A stretch of 64,000 nucleotides of DNA from an uncultured Anaerosolibacter sp. (GCA_937948705.1 CALECF010000032.1:1-64000); one strand, 5' to 3'; shown: positions 33,879 through 44,389, counted from the stretch's first letter. Translations and numbers: made by a program. The notes: generated by a model not told the origin, from the letters alone.

Positions 33879-35168
33879 ATGAAGACTTATCTTATGAAAT
33901 ATGGGACAGAAGAGGTATCGGTGTCTATACCTGAACAACATCTGCTAGGCATTATCAAAAGCCATAGTGATGATATAAAGAAACATGAAGAAGAGGTGAT
34001 ACTAGATGCATTACAAAATCCCATTGAAAGCCCAAGGCTGGGGGAGATTGTATCACCAGGAGAGAAAATTTGTATTGTGATTTCAGATATTACCCGGGCA
34101 TGGCAGAAGATGGACTATTATGTACCCTATATCATCGAGGCGTTAAACCAGGCAGGGATTGAAGATGAAGATATTGTATTTCTTTGTGCAACAGGATCTC
34201 ATCGAGGCCAGACCAAGGAAGAACATGAGATCCTCTTAGGGGAAAAACTGAGCAAAAGATTTCAAATCATTGACCATGATTGTAAAGATGAAGATAACAT
34301 GATTTATGTGGGAACCACCAGCTTTGGAACCCCTGTGAAGGTGAATAAGATCGCCATGGACTGCGACCATATCCTATTGACTGGTGCCGTGGTGTATCAT
34401 GATTTGGCTGGTTGGGGCGGCGGTAAAAAGTCAATTCTTCCAGGAATCAGTGCCTATGAGTCTATCATGGAGAATCACTCCCTATCTCTAAATCCCATGA
34501 TGGGAACTGGATTAAATCCAAAGGTACGATGCGGCAATGCGTTGGATAATCCGTTACACTTAGATATGGTGGAGGCAGCCGATTTCGTAAAGCCATCCTT
34601 TCTATTCAATGTGATTATGGATGATCAAGGCAATATCGAGAAGGCAGTATCGGGGCACTATTTGAAAGCCCATGAGGTAGGGCAACAACTAGTAGAGGCA
34701 ATGGATGGTGTGAACATTTATAAAGAAGCAGATTTGGTTATTTCATCGGCGGGTGGTTATCCAAAGGATATAGAATTATACCAAGCGTCAAAAGCGTTGA
34801 TTAATGCTACAAACGCTGTAAAGGAAGGCGGCAGCATCATTCTCCTTAGCCAGTGTATAGAAGGTTTTGGACATGATGAAGTGGAACAAATGATAGTAAA
34901 TTATAACAGCAATCAAGAACGAGAGGCTGCACTGCGGGAGATTTATACTGTAGCAAAATATACAGGCTATCTGATTTCAGAGATTGCAGCCGCCTATGAT
35001 GTCATCTTGGTATCCCAAATGCGCCCTAACACATTGGAAAAAATAAATATTAAGATTGTAGCCACCGTAGAAGATGCATTAGAGATTGTTTATGCAAAAA
35101 ATGGCATGGAATTGCAAACCTATCTAATGCCATATGGTGCCAATACATTGCCCAAAATGAAAGAATAA
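33879..35168 (+). CDS. LarA-like nickel-dependent racemase
   Basis: 429 residues. ISDITRAW, CATGSHRGQTKEEH, and HDLAGWGGGKKSILPGIS match the nickel-pincer enzyme LarA, including the lysine that holds the pincer cofactor and the two histidines of the active site. LarA-type enzymes racemise lactate or other 2-hydroxy acids. The cofactor genes (larB, larC, larE) are not in the window. GAGGGGGGAAG precedes the ATG. Confidence 0.85.
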   Translation: MKTYLMKYGTEEVSVSIPEQHLLGIIKSHSDDIKKHEEEVILDALQNPIESPRLGEIVSPGEKICIVISDITRAWQKMDYYVPYIIEALNQAGIEDEDIVFLCATGSHRGQTKEEHEILLGEKLSKRFQIIDHDCKDEDNMIYVGTTSFGTPVKVNKIAMDCDHILLTGAVVYHDLAGWGGGKKSILPGISAYESIMENHSLSLNPMMGTGLNPKVRCGNALDNPLHLDMVEAADFVKPSFLFNVIMDDQGNIEKAVSGHYLKAHEVGQQLVEAMDGVNIYKEADLVISSAGGYPKDIELYQASKALINATNAVKEGGSIILLSQCIEGFGHDEVEQMIVNYNSNQEREAALREIYTVAKYTGYLISEIAAAYDVILVSQMRPNTLEKINIKIVATVEDALEIVYAKNGMELQTYLMPYGANTLPKMKE

Positions 35169-35259
35169 TTGATGTATTCAGACGAATGTATACCATAGAA
35201 GAGCCTAGGACAGGGTTTTTTATGGTATAGAAAAAAACAAAAAAATATAAAAAAACCTA

Positions 35260-35288
35260 TTGCAATTCTATAAAGCGAAGTGTATAAT
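35260..35288 (+). promoter_or_regulatory. Promoter of the amino-acid ABC transporter operon
   Basis: TTGCAA (35260-35265), 17-base spacer, TATAAT (35283-35288). Confidence 0.7.
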
Positions 35289-35333
35289 GATACAATATAA
35301 GGAATAAATATTCAATTTAGGGGGAAGAAAACT

Positions 35334-36170
35334 ATGTTTAATGTAAAAACAAAAAAAATGATAGCACTCATACTTGCCTTGGTATTCGTGTTTGCATTCA
35401 CTGGTTGTACACAAAAGCCTGCGACAGATAATAAGGCGCCTGAACAAACTACTGCTTCAAAGATTGCAGAGATTCAGAAAAAAGGTAAGATTGTACTGGG
35501 AACATCTGCAGACTATCCACCATATGAGTTCCACAAGCTTATCAATGGTAAGGATGAAATCGTAGGTTTTGATATCGAGATTGCAAAGACAATCGCTGCA
35601 GATCTTGGTGTGGAGCTTGAGATTAAGGACATGAAATTTGATGGATTATTGGCTGCATTGGTGGTAAATGACATCGACTTCATCGTTGCAGGGATGGTTC
35701 CGAAGGAAGAGCGAAAGAAAAGTGTAGACTTTTCAAAGCAATACTACCAAGCTGAGCAAAAGATGCTCATTAGAACAGAAGATCAAGCCAAGCTAAAAAC
35801 ACCTGAAGATTTCAAAGGGCTAAAGATTGGCGCTCAGAAGTCAACTGTACAAGAAGATATCGCAATGGCGATTGAAGGCGCAGAGGTAAAATCCTTAAGT
35901 AAACTGACGGACTTGGTACTAGAGTTAAAGAATAAAAAGATTGATGCTATTGTATTGGTATCACCAGTGGCAACAGCTTATGCAAGCAAAAACCCTGACT
36001 TAGTAATACCTGAGATATCTTTTGGAACAGAGGAAGGCGTAGCCATCGCTGTAAACAAAGGGAATGAAGATTTGGTAGAAGCTATCAATAAAACACTTGA
36101 TAAGTTGATGAGTGAAGGAAAGATTGAGAAGTTTATCGAAGAAGCAACAGCATTATCTGAGCAAGAATAG
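35334..36170 (+). CDS. Amino-acid ABC transporter substrate-binding lipoprotein
   Basis: 278 residues. Signal peptide with lipobox FTGC near residue 25, then a family-3 solute-binding domain: GKIVLGTSADYPPYEFH, VGFDIEIAKTIAADLGVELE and DFIVAGMVPKEERKKSVDFS. It captures a polar amino acid outside the cell for the permease/ATPase pair encoded next. GGGGGAAG precedes the ATG. Confidence 0.93.
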   Translation: MFNVKTKKMIALILALVFVFAFTGCTQKPATDNKAPEQTTASKIAEIQKKGKIVLGTSADYPPYEFHKLINGKDEIVGFDIEIAKTIAADLGVELEIKDMKFDGLLAALVVNDIDFIVAGMVPKEERKKSVDFSKQYYQAEQKMLIRTEDQAKLKTPEDFKGLKIGAQKSTVQEDIAMAIEGAEVKSLSKLTDLVLELKNKKIDAIVLVSPVATAYASKNPDLVIPEISFGTEEGVAIAVNKGNEDLVEAINKTLDKLMSEGKIEKFIEEATALSEQE

Positions 36171-36190
36171 TTAATAAGAAATTATAGGGT

Positions 36191-36222
36191 GGCAAAAGGC
36201 GTATGTCTTTTGCCATCGTTAT
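36191..36222 (+). terminator. Intergenic hairpin between binding protein and permease genes
   Basis: GGCAAAAG / CTTTTGCC stem followed by ATCGTTATTTT. It probably attenuates transcription or protects the upstream mRNA so the binding protein is made in excess. Confidence 0.6.
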
Positions 36223-36283
36223 TTTCACAGAATATATTACAGAAATGTAACGAATAAAAAATATGGATCAGGAGGTGGAAGGA

Positions 36284-36946
36284 GTGGTTACAGAATTTAT
36301 CGTCAAGTACCACAGCTATTTTATAACAGGCACAGGAGTCACTCTTTTTCTTTCATTCTTTGGTGTATTCATTGGTGTTGCCATCGGTGTATGTATCGCA
36401 TTAATGAAATTATCAAAGAATAAATTGGTAAGTATGTTGGCATCTGCCTATATTGAATTGGTGAGGGGAACGCCGTTGCTATTGCAATTATATATCGTTT
36501 ATTATGGATTGCCTCGATTGATAGGGGTAGATCTACCGGGTCTGACCTTGGCAATTATTGCGGTATCTCTAAATAGTGCGGCCTATGTGGCGGAGATTAT
36601 TCGTGCAGGAATATTGGCCATAGACAGAGGTCAGATGGAAGCGGCTAGGTCACTCGGGATGCCCCACGCCATGGCCATGAGATATATCATTATACCTCAA
36701 GCATTTAAAAATATTCTCCCTGCCTTAGGGAATGAATTCATCGTATTGATTAAGGAATCAGCCATTGTATCTATCGTAGGAATTGCAGACCTTATGTATA
36801 AAACGGATACGTTGAGGGGAATTACCTACAAGCCATTTTTACCCCTTATCATCGCAGCAGCAATTTATTTTGTGATTACCTTTACCTTATCTAGAATTTT
36901 AGGCGTCGTTGAAAGGAGGTTGAGAGCCGGTGATTCGAGTATCTAA
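36284..36946 (+). CDS. Amino-acid ABC transporter permease (HisM/GlnP type)
   Basis: 220 residues from a GTG eight bases after GGAGG; the ATG at 36263 lies before that SD. Five helices. [20 protein letters not shown] is the His/Glu/Gln-type family signature and [22 protein letters not shown] the EAA loop that docks on the ATPase. Overlaps the ATPase gene by 17 bases. Confidence 0.93.
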   Translation: MVTEFIVKYHSYFITGTGVTLFLSFFGVFIGVAIGVCIALMKLSKNKLVSMLASAYIELVRGTPLLLQLYIVYYGLPRLIGVDLPGLTLAIIAVSLNSAAYVAEIIRAGILAIDRGQMEAARSLGMPHAMAMRYIIIPQAFKNILPALGNEFIVLIKESAIVSIVGIADLMYKTDTLRGITYKPFLPLIIAAAIYFVITFTLSRILGVVERRLRAGDSSI

Positions 36947-37655
36947 TTTGCATAAGAAATTTGGTAAGCTCCATGTACTAAAGGGAATCAATGAACATAT
37001 TGAACAGGGAGAAGTAGTGGTGGTCATCGGACCCAGCGGTTCTGGAAAAAGTACGTTCCTTCGATGTCTCAATCTTTTGGAACAGCCAACGGATGGGGAA
37101 ATCATATTTGAAGGCGTTTCCATCACAGATTCTAAAAACGATATCAATGTACAAAGACAAAAAATGGGTATGGTATTTCAGCAGTTTAATTTGTTTCCCC
37201 ATTTGACGGTTTTAGAAAACATCACACTATCCCCTATCAAGGTGAAGAAAATGACCCAGGAAGAGGCAGAGAAAACGGCCTTTACCCTCTTGAAAAGAAT
37301 TGGTCTTGAAGATAAGGCGCGGAACTATCCAAATCAACTGTCAGGTGGACAAAAACAGAGAATTGCTATTGCAAGAGCCCTGGCGATGTCCCCCGATGTG
37401 ATGCTCTTTGACGAACCCACTTCAGCCCTAGACCCAGAGATGGTAGGAGAGGTGTTGGATGTAATGAGGGAGCTGGCAGCAGAGGGAATGACCATGGTAG
37501 TGGTTACCCATGAGATGGGCTTTGCCAAGGAGGTCGGGGACCGAGTCATTTTTATGGATGAAGGGCAAGTGATTGAAGAAGGTTGTCCTACGGAGATTTT
37601 CTCCAATCCAAAGCATCCTAGAACCCAGGATTTTCTAGGTAAGGTGTTAAAATAA
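36930..37655 (+). CDS. Amino-acid ABC transporter ATP-binding protein (GlnQ type)
   Basis: 241 residues, GTG start 10 bases after AGGAGG. Walker [11 protein letters not shown]-loop [14 protein letters not shown], signature LSGGQKQR, Walker [15 protein letters not shown] and the switch His in [13 protein letters not shown] are all intact. It powers import with the two preceding genes. Confidence 0.95.
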   Translation: MIRVSNLHKKFGKLHVLKGINEHIEQGEVVVVIGPSGSGKSTFLRCLNLLEQPTDGEIIFEGVSITDSKNDINVQRQKMGMVFQQFNLFPHLTVLENITLSPIKVKKMTQEEAEKTAFTLLKRIGLEDKARNYPNQLSGGQKQRIAIARALAMSPDVMLFDEPTSALDPEMVGEVLDVMRELAAEGMTMVVVTHEMGFAKEVGDRVIFMDEGQVIEEGCPTEIFSNPKHPRTQDFLGKVLK

Positions 37656-37718
37656 CAACTCGCGGCTAAATATGCCTATTACAGGTGTATCTATACGGAT
37701 GAAGGCAGCATCTTGTTA

Positions 37719-37801
37719 GGTTAGAAGTTAGAGGTTAGAAGTTTGAAGATTTAAGCTTTAAACGCTTAGAAGGCTGACGCAAAAACCTCTAACTTCTAAC
37801 C
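37719..37801. repeat. Inverted repeat of TTAGAAGTTAGAGG type
   Basis: Perfect 18-bp arms at 37719-37736 and 37784-37801 (GGTTAGAAGTTAGAGGTT and its complement), with further TTAGAAG repeats alongside and about 47 bases between. It lies between the ABC operon and the next aminotransferase gene. A similar GTTAGC-type pair flanks the purA terminator. Confidence 0.75.
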
Positions 37802-37864
37802 TCTAACCCAGTGGATATTTATCGATTCACATAGATTAGAAACCTAAAAAAGGTGGAGATTCAT

Positions 37865-39028
37865 ATGAAGCATAGATTTCTCGCAAAGAGATATTGGAAT
37901 AACACGACGACGGCCATGGGAGCTGCTGCAGACTTGGTGAATCGTTATGATGATCTAATCAATTTGAGTCTAGGGGACCCTGACTATATTACCGATAAGA
38001 TCATTATAGATGGAGCCTTTGCTGATGCCCATGGGGGACATACTCGATATACAGACCCCCAGGGACAGCTGGAGCTTCGGGAGGAAATTAGCAGATTCTA
38101 TAGAGAACAACATCGTTACGAAGTTGACCCTAACCACATTATGGCGGTGGTAGGTGCCTGTCATGGTATGTATTTGGTCCTGGAGGCTATATTGGATGAT
38201 GGGGATGAAGTCATTGTCCCAGCTCCTTATTTTACACCCTATGATCATCAGATTGGCTTAGCCGGGGGAAAACCTGTGATTCTAGAAACCTATGAAGAGG
38301 ATGGGTTTCAGATTGACATTGAAAGAATGAAGTCATTGATTACCAATAGAACAAAAGCCATTATTATCAATACCCCTAATAATCCTACGGGAGCATGCCT
38401 TAGCCATCAAACCCTAGAGGCGGTAGCAAAGGTAGCGAAGGACCATGACTTGATTGTCATTGCCGACGATGTGTACGGAGCATTTTCCTTTAGTGAACCC
38501 TTTGAGCCCATGGCAGTTTTTGAGGGAATGGCAGAGCGAACCATTACCATAGGCAGTTTTTCCAAAGATTATGCCATGACAGGTTGGAGAATTGGTTATG
38601 TGATTGGTCCTGATTTTTTAGTTTCCTGTATCCGGGATATTAACGAAGGTGTGTGTTTTTCTGCGCCATCCATCTCTCAAAGAGCTGCAATTCATGCTTT
38701 GAGGAATCGTGAAAAAGTGCAGCCAGAGATGATTGGAGAATATAAGAAAAGGGTCTATTATGCCCATGACCGCATAAAGGACATTCCAAACATGTCTGCC
38801 ATAGCACCCCAAGGAAGCTTTTATATTTTTGTGAATATCAAGAAAACGGGACTTCACTCTGAAGAGGTTAGTAAAAAGCTTCTAGAAGAGGCCCATGTTC
38901 TTGTAATCCCGGGAAATGCCTTTGGACAATGTGGCGAAGGCTATGTGCGTATTGCCTGTACCGTAGGGGTAGAAAAGCTGAAGGACGCCTTTGATCGCAT
39001 AGAAAAAATGCAGATTTTTGCTGGGTAA
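37865..39028 (+). CDS. PLP-dependent class I/II aminotransferase
   Basis: 387 residues from the ATG at 37865, preceded by GGTGGAG; an in-frame GTG 12 bases earlier overlaps that site. LINLSLGDPDY, RYTDPQGQLELREEI, INTPNNPTGA, ADDVYGAF and the PLP lysine in GSFSKDYAMTGWRIGY are visible. It is probably an aspartate/alanine-type enzyme. Its place after an amino-acid importer suggests amino-acid catabolism. Confidence 0.88.
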   Translation: MKHRFLAKRYWNNTTTAMGAAADLVNRYDDLINLSLGDPDYITDKIIIDGAFADAHGGHTRYTDPQGQLELREEISRFYREQHRYEVDPNHIMAVVGACHGMYLVLEAILDDGDEVIVPAPYFTPYDHQIGLAGGKPVILETYEEDGFQIDIERMKSLITNRTKAIIINTPNNPTGACLSHQTLEAVAKVAKDHDLIVIADDVYGAFSFSEPFEPMAVFEGMAERTITIGSFSKDYAMTGWRIGYVIGPDFLVSCIRDINEGVCFSAPSISQRAAIHALRNREKVQPEMIGEYKKRVYYAHDRIKDIPNMSAIAPQGSFYIFVNIKKTGLHSEEVSKKLLEEAHVLVIPGNAFGQCGEGYVRIACTVGVEKLKDAFDRIEKMQIFAG

Positions 39029-39099
39029 GTAGAAACCCTTATTTGTGAATAAAGTTATAATTTGAGTACGGATGGGTGCCCCCACCGATCCAATGGTTT

Positions 39100-39130
39100 A
39101 AATCCTTCTCTTAAACAGAGGAGGATTTTT
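39100..39130 (+). terminator. Terminator after the aminotransferase gene
   Basis: AATCCTtCTC / GAGgAGGATT stem followed by TTT. Confidence 0.75.
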
Positions 39131-39172
39131 ATTTTTCAAATAGAGAGAAAGTCCTTTCTATTTGAAAAATAA
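39129..39172. repeat. Perfect 16-bp inverted repeat
   Basis: TTATTTTTCAAATAGA (39129-39144) and its complement (39157-39172) with a 12-base loop, directly after the terminator. It resembles in size and AT content the large first hairpin of the multi-hairpin repeat, but in different sequence. Confidence 0.7.
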
Positions 39173-39187
39173 TTCCCACAAACTTAG

Positions 39188-39215
39188 ACATACTACATAC
39201 TACATACTACATACT
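39188..39215 (+). repeat. Tandem heptamer repeat (ACATACT x4)
   Basis: Four exact copies of ACATACT in the leader region, ending 28 bases before the next start codon. Seven-base units can vary in number by slippage. Confidence 0.8.
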
Positions 39216-39242
39216 AGGTGCTAGATAAGGGAGGGAATGTGG

Positions 39243-39725
39243 ATGAGTAGTAAAATGTGGGATTTTGTTTACTCCATAACTGCCATTGCTATTGTATGGG
39301 CCATTTTCCTTCGCTTAGCAGATAGGAAAAGGTGGAGGGAATATTTCGTGGCCTTTGAATATTCTGCTTTTATTGCAGAGTTAATCTGCTCTTGGGCAGG
39401 GGTTTATGACTATTGGCATTATCCAACAAAGGCATACGACGAATTTACAGCCATGCTTATTAAAAATCTGTTATTCTTCTCAGTTTTTGGGTTGATCTAT
39501 GTCCATTATTTTAAAGATCGTTTGTACAAAAATATTTTTCTTGCCCTGGCCATGGCAGGGTTGAGTACAGTTTTAGAAGCCATCACCCTGTATACCACAG
39601 AATTGGTGGGATATAGTGAGAAAATGAACTTTTATATCACCTATACTACTTATTTAATCGGCTATTTATTTGTCATGGGGATCCATTACATTTATACGGG
39701 GAAGGAAAGAGTGGGATCTGTGTAG
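39243..39725 (+). CDS. Small integral membrane protein (CBO0543-like)
   Basis: 160 residues from the ATG at 39243, seven bases after GGGAGGG. Four or five helices with aromatic-rich stretches (SWAGVYDYWHYPTKAYDEF, LLFFSVFGLIYVHYF). The arrangement recalls the CBO0543 family of small clostridial membrane proteins; the match is tentative and no function is known. Confidence 0.6.
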   Translation: MSSKMWDFVYSITAIAIVWAIFLRLADRKRWREYFVAFEYSAFIAELICSWAGVYDYWHYPTKAYDEFTAMLIKNLLFFSVFGLIYVHYFKDRLYKNIFLALAMAGLSTVLEAITLYTTELVGYSEKMNFYITYTTYLIGYLFVMGIHYIYTGKERVGSV

Positions 39726-39870
39726 AAATTCTAGAAGTGACTTTAAAGACATAGGATATAAGGGTAGAGGATCTTGCAGGGGTTATCTTCCTCGTTGCAG
39801 CCAAATGTTTGCAATAAGAGAGGTTTGGATATACTTTGCCATAGAAAATAAAGGGGAGAGAAGGGATAAC

Positions 39871-40386
39871 ATGAATCAGGATACACAAAAAATAACCAGA
39901 GTTGGAATTTTATTGGCTTTAACTTTAGCTATTCAATGGATGGGCTTGCCACAGTTGATTACAGGAACAGCCATTAATGCCATGTTGTTAATCTCAGCTA
40001 GCACAGTGGGTTTGGTACCAGCGGTAATGATTGGATGTATTACGCCGGTCATCGCTTTGCTGGTGGGAATTATGAAGACACCCCTTATGCCTTTGATTCC
40101 TTTTATCGTAGGCGCCAATGCCGTATTGGTGTTGGTATATGGATATACTCAGCATCGAAATAAGTATATGGCCATGATCCTAGCAGCAGTTGCAAAGTTT
40201 CTCGTGCTATGGGTTGCTGTAAAATGGATTCTCATTGGCGCACTGCCTGGTCCTGTGTTGGAAAAGGTAGCGGTGACCTTTGGCATTACCCAACTATTTA
40301 CGGCCTTAGGCGGCGGCGTCATTGCCTTGGCAGTCGTACCATTTTTGCACAATTATTTAAATAAAGAACATAAGATGAAGCTATAA
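39871..40386 (+). CDS. ECF-type transporter S component
   Basis: 171 residues, five or six helices. TRVGILLALTLAIQWMGLPQ at the start, and the small-residue-rich helices after it, match substrate-binding S components of energy-coupling-factor vitamin/metal importers. It would need the shared EcfA/EcfT module encoded elsewhere. Substrate unknown. The ATG follows GGGGAGAGAAGG. Confidence 0.75.
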   Translation: MNQDTQKITRVGILLALTLAIQWMGLPQLITGTAINAMLLISASTVGLVPAVMIGCITPVIALLVGIMKTPLMPLIPFIVGANAVLVLVYGYTQHRNKYMAMILAAVAKFLVLWVAVKWILIGALPGPVLEKVAVTFGITQLFTALGGGVIALAVVPFLHNYLNKEHKMKL

Positions 40387-40408
40387 CGGGATGCAAATCT
40401 CTTGGATT

Positions 40409-40450
40409 GATGAGGAAGCCCTATACTTAATAGCATAGGGCTTCCTCATC
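40409..40450. repeat. 16-bp perfect hairpin after the S-component gene
   Basis: GATGAGGAAGCCCTAT and its complement with a 10-base loop. No T run on either side, so it may be a processing or mRNA-stability hairpin rather than a simple terminator. Confidence 0.65.
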
Positions 40451-40637
40451 GATCAGTAACTATCTTTTATTTGTTCTGAGTACTTCTTCATAGAATATAG
40501 ATAATAATATCTAACAAACAGTGTACCCCATTGATTTCAATGGAAAATATTTTAAAAAGGAATCCAATCTTTCCTACAGAATATATACATTGAGGGGTAA
40601 TCTGCTATAATGTATATAAAGGGAGGAGAGTATATAT

Positions 40638-40964
40638 ATGGCGATGGGTGATCAACAAATAGATGTAACAAAAAATATAAAGACAATTGAATGGCTAAAA
40701 AGTGAATTGCTGACAACCATTGCATCCTTGTTTGAGCTTTTGGTAAAGGGTGTAAGGGGAACCCAGGATGCATTAATAGATGTATTGGCAAATATTATCC
40801 TTGTCACCTATATACTAGGCAAACGTTTAGGCATTAACTTTGCTACCATCGATATGCGGATTGAGGACAAGATCCGGCTGGGAATATTAGAGCAACATAA
40901 GGTGGAGGGCTGGTATGGAGATTTATCCAGCTTAAAGCAATACTTAGATAGAAACAGAAGCTAG
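40638..40964 (+). CDS. MazG-like family protein
   Basis: 108 residues. IKTIEWLKSELLTTIASLFELLVKG and DVLANIILVTYILGKRLG resemble the helical MazG-like/all-alpha NTP pyrophosphatase fold of PF12643, usually about 100 residues in clostridia. Catalytic acidic residues are sparse, so activity is uncertain. GGGAGGAGAG precedes the ATG. It sits 12 bases before the yybS-type gene, as usual in this block. Confidence 0.75.
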   Translation: MAMGDQQIDVTKNIKTIEWLKSELLTTIASLFELLVKGVRGTQDALIDVLANIILVTYILGKRLGINFATIDMRIEDKIRLGILEQHKVEGWYGDLSSLKQYLDRNRS

Positions 40965-40976
40965 GAGGAGCAGAAT

Positions 40977-41930
40977 TTGGAAAAACAGAATAAAGCACGA
41001 TCGTTAGCAGAGGCTGCCATGATTGTTGGCATTGCAAGTCTATTCACGATTATTGGTAATTACATACCGTTCTTAACGATTCTGCTATTTTTACTTCCAG
41101 TACCTTTTATGATACTGGGAAAAAGACAGGGTGTATATATTGAAGCACTTTCAATGATTGTAACAGGTGTTATTGTTGGAGGGTTCATTGGAATCTGGTC
41201 AGCGGTATTACTATTTTCTTTAACCAGCATTGTAGCTGTAACCATGGGCTATATGATGGACAAGAAGTATGACCCTATGAAAATATGGGCGGGCGGAATG
41301 ATTGCATTTGTAGCCTCCATTGTTCTAATCATGGGGGTAGTAACCTTTGCCGTAGGAAATAATGTGGTTCATGAATTGATGAGGACATTAAATGAATCTA
41401 AAGATATAGCTATATCCTTATATAGTGGGATGGGTATTGAGCCAGGACGACTAGCACAAATGGAAACGGCCTATGAAGCATTTATTGTGATATTTGGAAT
41501 GACATTTCCCTCTATACTAATTTTAATTTCCGTAGCTTTTTCCTACATTAATTACCTTCTGACAGCTTACATTTTGAATAAGGTTGGAGATCGGACCCCC
41601 GTATTGCCTCAGTTTAAGTATTTTAAGCTGCCCGATAGCATCATCATGGGTACCGTGATTATTCTATTGCTTACATATATTACCCAATATATTAGAATTG
41701 TGGATTTCAATACACTGTCTGCCAATGTATCGCTACTTTTCCGTGGGGCATTTTTTATTCAAGGCCTTGCAGTAATTAGTTTTTTAATAGAGAAATACCG
41801 CTTAGGCAGATTATATAGAATTTTTGTTTTTGTGTATGTCCTTTTAAGTGTGTCAGGCGGATTAATGGCCATTATTTTAGGACTTGTGGATGTTTTTGTA
41901 GATTTTAGGAAGTTAAAAAAGTTAGGTTAA
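40977..41930 (+). CDS. YybS family (DUF2232) membrane protein
   Basis: 317 residues, TTG start after AGGAGG. Eight or so helices, with FLTILLFLLPVPFMILGKRQG as the recognisable DUF2232 start. It is always found directly upstream of gdpP-rplI in Firmicutes. It resembles ECF S components, but function is unknown. Confidence 0.87.
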   Translation: MEKQNKARSLAEAAMIVGIASLFTIIGNYIPFLTILLFLLPVPFMILGKRQGVYIEALSMIVTGVIVGGFIGIWSAVLLFSLTSIVAVTMGYMMDKKYDPMKIWAGGMIAFVASIVLIMGVVTFAVGNNVVHELMRTLNESKDIAISLYSGMGIEPGRLAQMETAYEAFIVIFGMTFPSILILISVAFSYINYLLTAYILNKVGDRTPVLPQFKYFKLPDSIIMGTVIILLLTYITQYIRIVDFNTLSANVSLLFRGAFFIQGLAVISFLIEKYRLGRLYRIFVFVYVLLSVSGGLMAIILGLVDVFVDFRKLKKLG

Positions 41931-41948
41931 TTCATAGGAGTGCAGCCC

Positions 41949-43946
41949 ATGGCAAATAAGCGATTTATTAAGATGCTCGTACCTGATACAAAGATACATT
42001 TATGGATAATGACGGTATTTATCTCGATTCTTGCCTATTATAATTTGTTTGTGGGAGGGATCGGGATTCTTGTGTTGATTTATTTAATTTATCACCATTG
42101 GAAGACGCAGCATGATCGAAAGGAAATGTGGACCCGGTATATTGAAAGCTTGTCTTCTGATATCGACTCCGCAACCAAGCACGCCATTCTAAATCTTCCA
42201 ATCCCCTTGGCGATTGTGGAATTTGACGGTAGTATTGCTTGGTATAATCCCAAGTTTGCTGAAATGGTGGATACCAAGGATATATTAGAGAAAGACATTG
42301 AAGACCTGATTGCTGGTTTAAAAGTGGGCAATATTTTGCAGGACAAAAAAGATATGGTAACTGAGGTAACAATTAAGGATAGACATTATAAAGTACTCTA
42401 TAATATAGTTAAAATAACAAATGATTATGAGTCAAGGTATATCATCATGTTATATTGGATTGACATCACCCATTTCCAGAACCTCAAGGTGAAGTACAAT
42501 GAGGAGAAACCAGATATCGCATTGATTCAGGTAGATAATTATGACGATGTCATCCAAGGTATGGAAGAAGCTAACCGACCCATGGTTACAGCAGAGATTG
42601 ACCGAAGGATAAGTCTTTGGGCTGCTAGAATGAATGCCGTGGCTAAAAGATATACGAAGGATAAATATATCGTGCTATTTGAGCATAAGTATTTAGATAA
42701 ATTAGAGTCGAAGCGATTTGCTATACTGGATGAAATTCGAGAAATTCAAGTAGGGAACGAAATTCCTATTACCTTGAGCATCGGTGTAGGGGTCAATGGG
42801 AAAACACCGATACAGCTGGAAGAGTTTGCACGAGCTGGTGTAGATCTAGCCTTGGGAAGGGGTGGGGATCAAGCCGTTGTAAAGAAAATTGATACCCTAA
42901 GCTTCTATGGTGGAAAAACCAAGGCTGTTGAAAAGAGAAACAAGGTAAAGGCAAGAGTGATTGCCCATGCGTTGAGACAGCTTATCGATCAATCAAGTAA
43001 GGTTATTATTATGGGACACAAGATTCCTGATATGGATAGCTTTGGTGCAGCCATAGGTGTATACAAAGCAGTGAGAAACAGAGGGAAAGAAGCATATATT
43101 GTTTTTGATGGGATTAACCCGGCCATAGAAAATCTTTATCACCGTGTTCAGCAGAACGGCGAATATCGCATGATTGATAGTGAAGATGTGCTGGATCAGC
43201 TAGACGACAATAGTCTGTTGGTTGTGCTAGACACCCATAGACCTGGTTTTACCCAGTGTCCGGAGGCTATCCAGAAGGCAGACAAGATCGTATTGATTGA
43301 TCATCATCGAAGGGGTGCAGAATTTATTGAGAACACGGTACTTACATATTTAGAGCCCTATGCATCCTCTACCTGTGAGTTAGTAACTGAGATTCTTCAA
43401 TATATGGAAGATAAGCTGACCTTGGAAAAGGTGGAAGCAGAGGCGCTGCTGGCAGGGATTACGGTGGATACGAAAAATTTCTCCTTCAAAACAGGGGTTA
43501 GGACCTTTGAAGCGGCATCCCTGCTTCGAAGGGCTGGAGCCGATACCACCAGTGTACGGCAGTTATTCCAAAATGATTTGCAAACTTTTGTTGCGAGAGC
43601 CCAAGTGGTAAAAAGTGCAGAGGATATTGGCAGGAATATTGCCATCTCTATTTGTCCAAAGGGAACCCATAATGCCAATTTGGTCGCTGCTCAGGCTGCC
43701 GATGAGCTGTTGGATATCCGGGGAATTATGGCATCTTTTGTACTAGGTGTTCGGGACAATGAGGAATTGTTTATCAGCGGAAGATCCTTAGGGGATATCA
43801 ATGTCCAAGTCATCCTTGAAAAGCTTGGGGGCGGTGGACACTTAACGGTTGCTGGTACCCAGTTAATGAATGTAAGCTTAGAAGTAGCTAGGGAAATGTT
43901 GATAAAAGCAATAGATGAATATTTTGAGGAAGGTGAAGTAAAATGA
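41949..43946 (+). CDS. gdpP: Cyclic-di-AMP phosphodiesterase GdpP
   Basis: 665 residues from the ATG at 41949, eight bases after GGAG. Two N-terminal helices (about 10-50), a PAS domain (about 65-150, heme-capable in relatives), a degenerate GGDEF (GRGGDQ instead of GGDEF), then DHH ([30 protein letters not shown]) and DHHA1 ([10 protein letters not shown]). It hydrolyses c-di-AMP to pApA and so controls osmolyte and wall balance. Its stop overlaps the rplI start (ATGA). Confidence 0.94.
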   Translation: MANKRFIKMLVPDTKIHLWIMTVFISILAYYNLFVGGIGILVLIYLIYHHWKTQHDRKEMWTRYIESLSSDIDSATKHAILNLPIPLAIVEFDGSIAWYNPKFAEMVDTKDILEKDIEDLIAGLKVGNILQDKKDMVTEVTIKDRHYKVLYNIVKITNDYESRYIIMLYWIDITHFQNLKVKYNEEKPDIALIQVDNYDDVIQGMEEANRPMVTAEIDRRISLWAARMNAVAKRYTKDKYIVLFEHKYLDKLESKRFAILDEIREIQVGNEIPITLSIGVGVNGKTPIQLEEFARAGVDLALGRGGDQAVVKKIDTLSFYGGKTKAVEKRNKVKARVIAHALRQLIDQSSKVIIMGHKIPDMDSFGAAIGVYKAVRNRGKEAYIVFDGINPAIENLYHRVQQNGEYRMIDSEDVLDQLDDNSLLVVLDTHRPGFTQCPEAIQKADKIVLIDHHRRGAEFIENTVLTYLEPYASSTCELVTEILQYMEDKLTLEKVEAEALLAGITVDTKNFSFKTGVRTFEAASLLRRAGADTTSVRQLFQNDLQTFVARAQVVKSAEDIGRNIAISICPKGTHNANLVAAQAADELLDIRGIMASFVLGVRDNEELFISGRSLGDINVQVILEKLGGGGHLTVAGTQLMNVSLEVAREMLIKAIDEYFEEGEVK

Positions 43947-44389
43947 AGGTAATTTTATTAAAGGATGTAAAAGGAACGGGTAAAGCAGGAGAAGTAATAA
44001 ATGCCAGTGATGGACATGCCAGAAACTATTTGATTCCTAGGGGTCTTGCAAAAGAGGCTACTGAAGGTAGTATGAAGGTATTAGAAAAGCAGAAAGCTGC
44101 CGGGGAAAGAAAGAAACAAGAAGAACTGGCGGAGGCAAAGGCCTTAGCAGATAAAATCTCTCAACTTACTGTAAACCTAAAAGGAAAAGCGGGAGATGGT
44201 GGAAGACTGTTTGGGTCCATTACCTCTAAGGATATTGCAGAGGCATTGGAAAAACAGCATAAGGTTAAGATCGATAAGAGAAAGATGCATCTAGAAAATC
44301 CAATCCGAGAATTGGGTTCAGTATTCGTAGAAATCAAAATTTATACAGACGTAACAGCAAAAATGAAGGTAGAGGTTGTAGCAGAGTAG
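43943..44389 (+). CDS. rplI: 50S ribosomal protein L9
   Basis: 148 residues, full length. [18 protein letters not shown] and [16 protein letters not shown] form the N-terminal domain, followed by the long connecting helix and the C-terminal domain with [16 protein letters not shown]. It binds 23S rRNA near the L1 stalk. Overlaps gdpP by 4 bases, so translation is coupled. Confidence 0.97.
   Translation: MKVILLKDVKGTGKAGEVINASDGHARNYLIPRGLAKEATEGSMKVLEKQKAAGERKKQEELAEAKALADKISQLTVNLKGKAGDGGRLFGSITSKDIAEALEKQHKVKIDKRKMHLENPIRELGSVFVEIKIYTDVTAKMKVEVVAE

Noticed and set aside
39188..39215. Tandem ACATACT units as a CRISPR array
   Set aside because: Units are seven bases with no spacers and no cas genes nearby.
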